From the NCBI GenBank assembly GCA_963823675.1, contig CAWGMT010000016.1:558001-622000 (forward strand): a stretch of 64,000 nt of DNA, written 5' to 3'. Every line of letters begins with the position of its first letter. The stretch's first letter is position 1. Shown here piece by piece: positions 59,901 to 64,000 of this stretch. The notes beneath the pieces are model-generated. The model was not told where the DNA came from. It did not search any database and was given only the letters and a program-made list of their open reading frames with translations. Origin of the DNA: CAWGMT01 sp963823675 (GTDB lineage Bacteria; Planctomycetota; Planctomycetia; Isosphaerales; Isosphaeraceae). The translations under genes were made by a program, and so were the position numbers.

Positions 59901-61161
59901 TTTTGGTCGGCTCGCCAGCTGACGAGGGCTCGGTCACGCTGGTCAGTTCGTTCGACCCGTTGTAGCCATAATCCCAGGTCGAGCCGTCGGGATACTCGAC
60001 GGCGGTGAGGTCGCCTCCCGAGACCGTGAACGTCGCCAGGCGGCTGGCCGAGTCCTTGATCGACTGGAGTTGGTTGCTACCGTTATATGTGAACGTGACG
60101 GTCTGGCTGAAGGGGTCGGTGATCGAGCTGAGCAGGTTCCCGCTGTAGGTAAACGTCGTGGTCAGGCCGTTGCGATCGACGCTGGTGGTCTCGAAGCCGC
60201 TCGAGTTGAAGTTCAGCTCGGTTCCGTCGGTGAAGGTCTGGGTGTAGCCGCCGCCGCTATTTTGGGTGAGGGTCGAGAAATCGCCGGCCGGGCTGGTGAA
60301 TGTCCCGCCGCCGCTGCCGAAGCTGTCCGAGAACCACTCGACCACCCCGCCGCCGTCGTTGACGATCACTCCGCCGCTGGCCGAGATGATCTTTTCCAGC
60401 CCCGAAATCGTCCAGCCGGCGCCCAAGGCCGCGAAAGTCGGGTCCTGGGCGGCATTCTCGACCGTGGCCGTGCCGCTGTAGGTGAAGGTCGTCGGCGTAC
60501 CGCCGCGGTAGTCGATGATCGTCTCGGTGTAGGAATACCGGCCGGTGCTCAGCCCCGTTGCGTTGGCCTGGAGGCCAATCTGCATGATGTCGCCGGGCGT
60601 GAACGAGCTGGTGTCATAGTAGTAGGTCGAGCCCGCCGTTCCATCGAACGTGAGCTGTGCCGAAACCTCGGATGGGGCCGCCTGGGTGGGATCGAGCTGG
60701 TGCTCGGCGACGACGATCGGGAGCTGCATTGGCGGCCAGCGAGTTGTAAACCAGCGAGATGCCCGGGATGTTCGGGTTGTACGAGGGCAAGTTGATCGAC
60801 GTCTCGAGCGCTCCGGTCGGCGCGACGACCGAAACGTTGTCACTGGCGAACGTCGGTGCGGACGCCTGGATCAAGCCGGGGTCGAGCGTCTGATTATTCC
60901 AGGTCGTGCCGCCGGTGGCCGATCCGGTCCCGGCGGGCACCCAGAACGTGTACGTCTGGCTCACCTGGTCGCTGTTGGGATCGGTCACGGTCAGGGTTAC
61001 GGATTCGGAGTTGGCCGTGGCGATGCTCGTGTTCCAGTCCAGACTCCCATCACGCTGATCGGCTCCGTGATTGTTACTTTGGATTCGAGCCGGTCGAGCT
61101 GATCGACTTTCTTGGCCAATGCGCGGCGACGCTGCGAAACGCTAAACTTGAAGCGCGGCAT
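56981..61161 (-). CDS. RHS/YD-repeat protein, three frame breaks
   Basis: From ATG 61161 (GGAGGAG 7 bases upstream) four frame pieces join into about 1390 residues. After a short N-terminus (MPRFKFSVSQRRRALAKKVD) comes an Ig-like region (SESVTLTVTDPNSDQVSQTY). Then follow some 30 YD repeats of the form YTYDNAGRLHVLTDADSNAT. The conserved RHS core end is GIYYDHARYYDAAIGRFMSQ DPAG. One-base changes near 61042, 60720 and 57436 break it. The last repair gives AGFAAGDADLYRYVENNPPG. The tail after the core is about 115 residues, glycine-rich, with no recognisable toxin. RHS proteins form secreted shells or surface proteins. Confidence 0.85.
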
Positions 61162-61799
61162 GATCCGACTCCTCCTCGCTGGCGACCCAGATGCAGACGG
61201 CGAACGCTTGCCCGGCCGGCCAGGGCGTGCGCCTGGCGAAGCGCGCAGGCCCATCGGCCAGACGAGTGCTGCTGGACCGGTCGGGAGACTGAATGCACGA
61301 CGATTACAAACGTGGATGATCGGTCGAAGGCGAACAAATCCATCCCATGCGCGGTCCTTCACGCCATTGGCCATCCTGGCGGGGGGTTTGCGAAGGGTTG
61401 AGGGCAGCAATATGCGCTCTCTACCTATATAGGGGCAAAAAGTGCACAAACCACGCCAGAGTTCCTCGAATTTTCATGGAACGCTCGTAACTTACGCGGT
61501 AGCATGCGCTGAAATATCCTCGGGAAGTGTTTTGGACTCACAGCGGTGGAGGTCGTCGGGACTGACGGTGCGGGAGTGGGAGTGTGAGTGGGGAGTCAGG
61601 CCGGCCGGTCCGCTCCCGCGGGGAATCCCCGACCCTCCCCGCTTGCGGGCAGCTTCGCGGCGGCTCGCCGATGAGATGCAATCCGCGAGCGTTCTCTGGT
61701 CTGAAATCGAGGCTGCCGTTAGAATCCGAAGCAACGCTTCGGGGGCATTCTGCGAAATCGTCGCGGCCATACCGGTGCTTCCTCGCTCTGAGTCAGACC
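61162..61799. other. divergent region between RHS and MBL-fold genes
   Basis: No convincing gene is present. Frames run through it on both strands, including a plus-strand frame at 61442-61885, but these lack recognisable content and overlap the start of the MBL gene. Promoters of both flanking genes must lie here. A TATATAGGGG sequence near 61427 is the only AT-rich spot. Confidence 0.4.
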
Positions 61800-62567
61800 A
61801 TGAGCTCCATCTTGCTGTTACCCCTGGGCGTGGGCGAGGCGTTCTCGGCCCGGCATTACACATCGTGCCTGGCGCTGGGAGTTGACGACCAGTGGCTCCT
61901 GATCGATTGCCCGCACCCGGTACGGAAGATGTTGCGCGAGGCATCAGCCCGGGCCGGACTGGCTCGTCCGCTCGACCTCGATCGAGTGAGCGGTGCGGCG
62001 GTCAGCCACTTGCATGCCGACCACTCTTGCGGACTGGAAGATTTCGGCTACTACTCGTTTTTTGCCTTGGGCCGCCGAGCCACAGTGCTCTTACACCCCG
62101 ACGCCTCGGCGCGACTCTGGAATGGTCTGCTCGCGGCCGGGATGGAGTTCGTCCAGCTCAATGCCGACGTGCCACTCGTTCAGAAAGAACTCGGCGACTA
62201 CTTTGAATTGATCGATCTCGACCTGGCCCGGCCGGTCAAGTTCGGGCCGTTCGCGATCGAGTGCCGGCGGACGATCCATGGTGTGCCCACGTTTGCTTTC
62301 CGGATCACGGCCGGTGGGCGGATATTGGGGTTCAGCGCCGACACCACGTATGATCCGAGCCTGATCGACTGGCTCAGCACGGCCGACTTGATCGTGCACG
62401 AAGTCACGAACCTCGTTCACACGGGAGTGCACACTCCTTACGAGAAACTCGCGGCCTTGCCCGAATCGATCCGCTTTAAGATGCGTCTCACGCATTACCC
62501 GGACGACTTCGACGTGGATTCGAGTGTGATCGAGCCGCTTCGCGAGGGACGGCTTTACGAGGTGTAA
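61800..62567 (+). CDS. MBL-fold metal-dependent hydrolase (RNase Z-like)
   Basis: From ATG 61800 the protein has 255 residues. The zinc motif HLHADHSCGLEDF matches the HxHxDH core. Further metal ligands lie in HGVPTFAFRI, GFSADTTYDPSLIDW and ADLIVHEVTNLVHTGVHTPY. MRLTHYPDDFD comes near the end. This order is that of RNase Z/ElaC-like and PqsE-like hydrolases. True tRNA 3'-processing activity is possible but not shown. The frame extends upstream to 61584 without similarity, so that start is not used. Confidence 0.82.
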   Translation: MSSILLLPLGVGEAFSARHYTSCLALGVDDQWLLIDCPHPVRKMLREASARAGLARPLDLDRVSGAAVSHLHADHSCGLEDFGYYSFFALGRRATVLLHPDASARLWNGLLAAGMEFVQLNADVPLVQKELGDYFELIDLDLARPVKFGPFAIECRRTIHGVPTFAFRITAGGRILGFSADTTYDPSLIDWLSTADLIVHEVTNLVHTGVHTPYEKLAALPESIRFKMRLTHYPDDFDVDSSVIEPLREGRLYEV

Positions 62568-62584
62568 TGCGGCTCAACGGGCCC

Positions 62585-63148
62585 TCAATCGCCGTGCAGG
62601 GCGCGCAACCGCGGCGATAGTCTGAGGATGAGCTGGGCGCGTTCGAACTCGGCAAGCCACTCGGCGATGGTGACCGCGATTGCTTGCTCGCTGGGAGGAA
62701 CAAGCCCCGTGGGACAGGCCGGCCCAAGCTGCTCGGCCGCCATTCGGCGGTAGATCGATACGGTTCGCTCACCGTACCGGGCTACTTCGAACCAATCCTC
62801 GCTCAGGAAGACAACGACCGGAACCCGCTGGCCGCCGTTGATGGTAAGCAGGTCGCGCGCGTCGGGTTTGACGTCACGATCCAGGAATCGGAGATCGATC
62901 GCCGACGCGGCTCGCGCGAAAAGATCGAAGGCCGGGCACTGGTTGATGCAATCGCCGCACCATGCCCCTGCCAGACAGATCACCGGCATTCGCCGCGCAA
63001 AGCCCGCCAACACCTTTTCTTGCTCTACCGTGAGCGAAAATCGCGCGTGCATTGCATCCCATCGGAACCGCTGCGCGGGGGTCGCGTATTGATCCAGGAA
63101 CGACGTGTACGGCAGAGCGTCCGCAAAGATCTTGGACCAGTCGGTCAT
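62585..63148 (-). CDS. thioredoxin-family protein
   Basis: From ATG 63148 the protein has 187 residues. The redox motif CGDC lies in AGAWCGDCINQCPAFDLFAR. The thioredoxin-fold strand and cis-proline are in INGGQRVPVVVFLSEDWFEV. No signal peptide is evident, so it is probably cytoplasmic. It resembles the thioredoxin-like group with WCGDC found beside bacillithiol or peroxide metabolism genes. The SWIM protein gene ends just upstream on the same strand (32-base gap), suggesting an operon. The MBL gene converges on it. Confidence 0.8.
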   Translation of the reverse strand: MTDWSKIFADALPYTSFLDQYATPAQRFRWDAMHARFSLTVEQEKVLAGFARRMPVICLAGAWCGDCINQCPAFDLFARAASAIDLRFLDRDVKPDARDLLTINGGQRVPVVVFLSEDWFEVARYGERTVSIYRRMAAEQLGPACPTGLVPPSEQAIAVTIAEWLAEFERAQLILRLSPRLRALHGD

Positions 63149-63180
63149 GAGTACCCTCGACGTTGATGAATCAACAGCGG

Positions 63181-63840
63181 TCAAATCCATCCCAAGGCGG
63201 ACAATGCCGCGAGATGTTTGCAGTGGGTCTTGCGGCAGTTGACACTCTCGGCAATCTGGAAGATCCAGTCGGCGCAGTCGCATTGGGTCAAGCCATCGGC
63301 GAGCCGGCAGACATAATAGGGACCGTGGTCGAGCGGGGGCAAGAGCCGTGTAAGCCGCCACTGAATGGGTGCCGCCTCGGTACCCACGACCTTTTCGGTG
63401 CGGTAGGTCTGGCCGGCGATCGACACCAGCACAACCCGCGGCGAGCCGTCAGCCGGCCGGGCGAGGGTCAGCACGACGAGCGGCGGCTCGCGCAGCGCCG
63501 CGTCGATCGCTTTGGTACCCAGCTCGGCACGAAGCCGCTCCCAGGACCGCCGGGCTTCGTTCAAGGCATTGCGGAAGTGCCAGGTTGTGGGATGGAATGG
63601 CCCGAACGCCGCTTCGGCGGCTTCGAGATCGACCGTCGCGACGTCCACGATCATTCGTCCTCGCTGCGCCAGCTCGACGGCAGAGCGGTAGGGATCTGAT
63701 TCATCGCGGTCACGTAGCCGCTGCTGCTGCGACTGAGCGAACGGCCGCGTTGCCTTTATCCAGGCTTCTTGGATTCCCCGAAGCCGCCCCAGTTTATCCT
63801 CAGCCGGCACTGTCGAAGTCTGTCGACCGCGGTCGATCAT
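63181..63840 (-). CDS. SWIM zinc finger-like protein
   Basis: The protein of about 219 residues from ATG 63840 (or 63852) ends with the pattern CDCADW, then about 12 residues on NCRKTHCKHLAALSALGWI. That is CxC...CxH, as in SWIM zinc fingers, which bind DNA or protein. The N-terminal half is helical and charged (DKLGRLRGIQEAWIKATRPF, RLRAELGTKAIDAAL). The rest is unknown. It precedes the thioredoxin-like gene on the same strand. The frame is open further up to 63897. Confidence 0.65.
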   Translation of the reverse strand: MIDRGRQTSTVPAEDKLGRLRGIQEAWIKATRPFAQSQQQRLRDRDESDPYRSAVELAQRGRMIVDVATVDLEAAEAAFGPFHPTTWHFRNALNEARRSWERLRAELGTKAIDAALREPPLVVLTLARPADGSPRVVLVSIAGQTYRTEKVVGTEAAPIQWRLTRLLPPLDHGPYYVCRLADGLTQCDCADWIFQIAESVNCRKTHCKHLAALSALGWI

Positions 63841-64000
63841 GATGGCCTCCATTCCAGGTGCACTTTGGCTCGAACCGGGCAGAAATGGGTGTACCAAATA
63901 CCAGGCGCGAAATCAAGGCGGCCTATCTTCGGGGCAGTCGATTCCGGGCCGTCGCATAGGCGGCGAGTATTCCGGATCGCCCGGGGTGAATTGCCTCCAG

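Noticed and set aside
57604..60795. Several long plus-strand frames opposite the RHS gene (up to 275 codons)
   Set aside because: They are antisense shadows of the YD repeats, rich in Val, Arg, Gly and Ile, and the minus-strand frame carries the clear RHS signatures.
61442..61885. A 147-codon frame upstream of the MBL-fold gene
   Set aside because: No recognisable content; it overlaps the true MBL start and its composition matches out-of-frame DNA.

Overview
The window is high-GC bacterial chromosome, most likely from a planctomycete of the Isosphaeraceae type (Singulisphaera/Isosphaera-like). The inference rests on gene style rather than a marker gene. There is an ECF sigma factor fused through a membrane helix to a C-terminal sensor-like domain, an exported protein with a PEP-CTERM-like tail, a giant RHS protein, exported HEAT-repeat and leucine-rich-repeat proteins, a Kdo hydroxylase, and interspersed palindromic repeats that also sit inside genes. 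No rRNA, tRNA, CRISPR array, intact insertion sequence or phage was seen.

Layout. 1-11.2 kb is mixed chromosomal content: an alpha/beta hydrolase end, a DNA methyltransferase translationally linked to a minimal sigma-54 activator, a HEAT-repeat protein, lysA, a hicBA toxin-antitoxin pair, argH, a sugar-epimerase-like protein, a small membrane protein and a Deg-type protease. 11.2-13.1 kb has no convincing gene and holds three repeat structures. 13.1-22.6 kb is a complete chemotaxis-type signalling operon (cheW, soluble receptor, cheR, cheA, cheC, cheD, cheY, cheB). 22.7-25.7 kb is a two-gene module, an unrecognised protein plus an AAA/STAND-like ATPase, which is the best candidate here for an undescribed system. 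25.7-32.3 kb is an ethanolamine utilisation block (eutC, permease, eutB) next to an ADP-forming acyl-CoA synthetase fused to a GNAT acetyltransferase. 33-43.6 kb carries Kdo hydroxylase, an ECF sigma/anti-sigma operon divergent from a PEP-CTERM protein, a threonine-dehydratase-like enzyme, glgC, alkaline phosphatase and the fused ECF sigma factor. 43.7-53.6 kb is a surface-polysaccharide-like block (asnB-type amidotransferase, two GT4 glycosyltransferases and a very large multi-domain glycosyltransferase) with hpt and a DinB-like gene embedded. 53.7-64 kb has repeats, an LRR protein, the RHS protein, an MBL-fold hydrolase, a thioredoxin-like protein and a SWIM zinc-finger protein.

Thirteen otherwise intact genes, including lysA, argH, cheA, cheB, eutB and the RHS gene, are each interrupted by one to three single-position frame changes, about 20 in all. 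Most are explained by one missing base in a short G or C run. They are probably assembly or sequencing indels, so these genes are annotated across the breaks as single genes.
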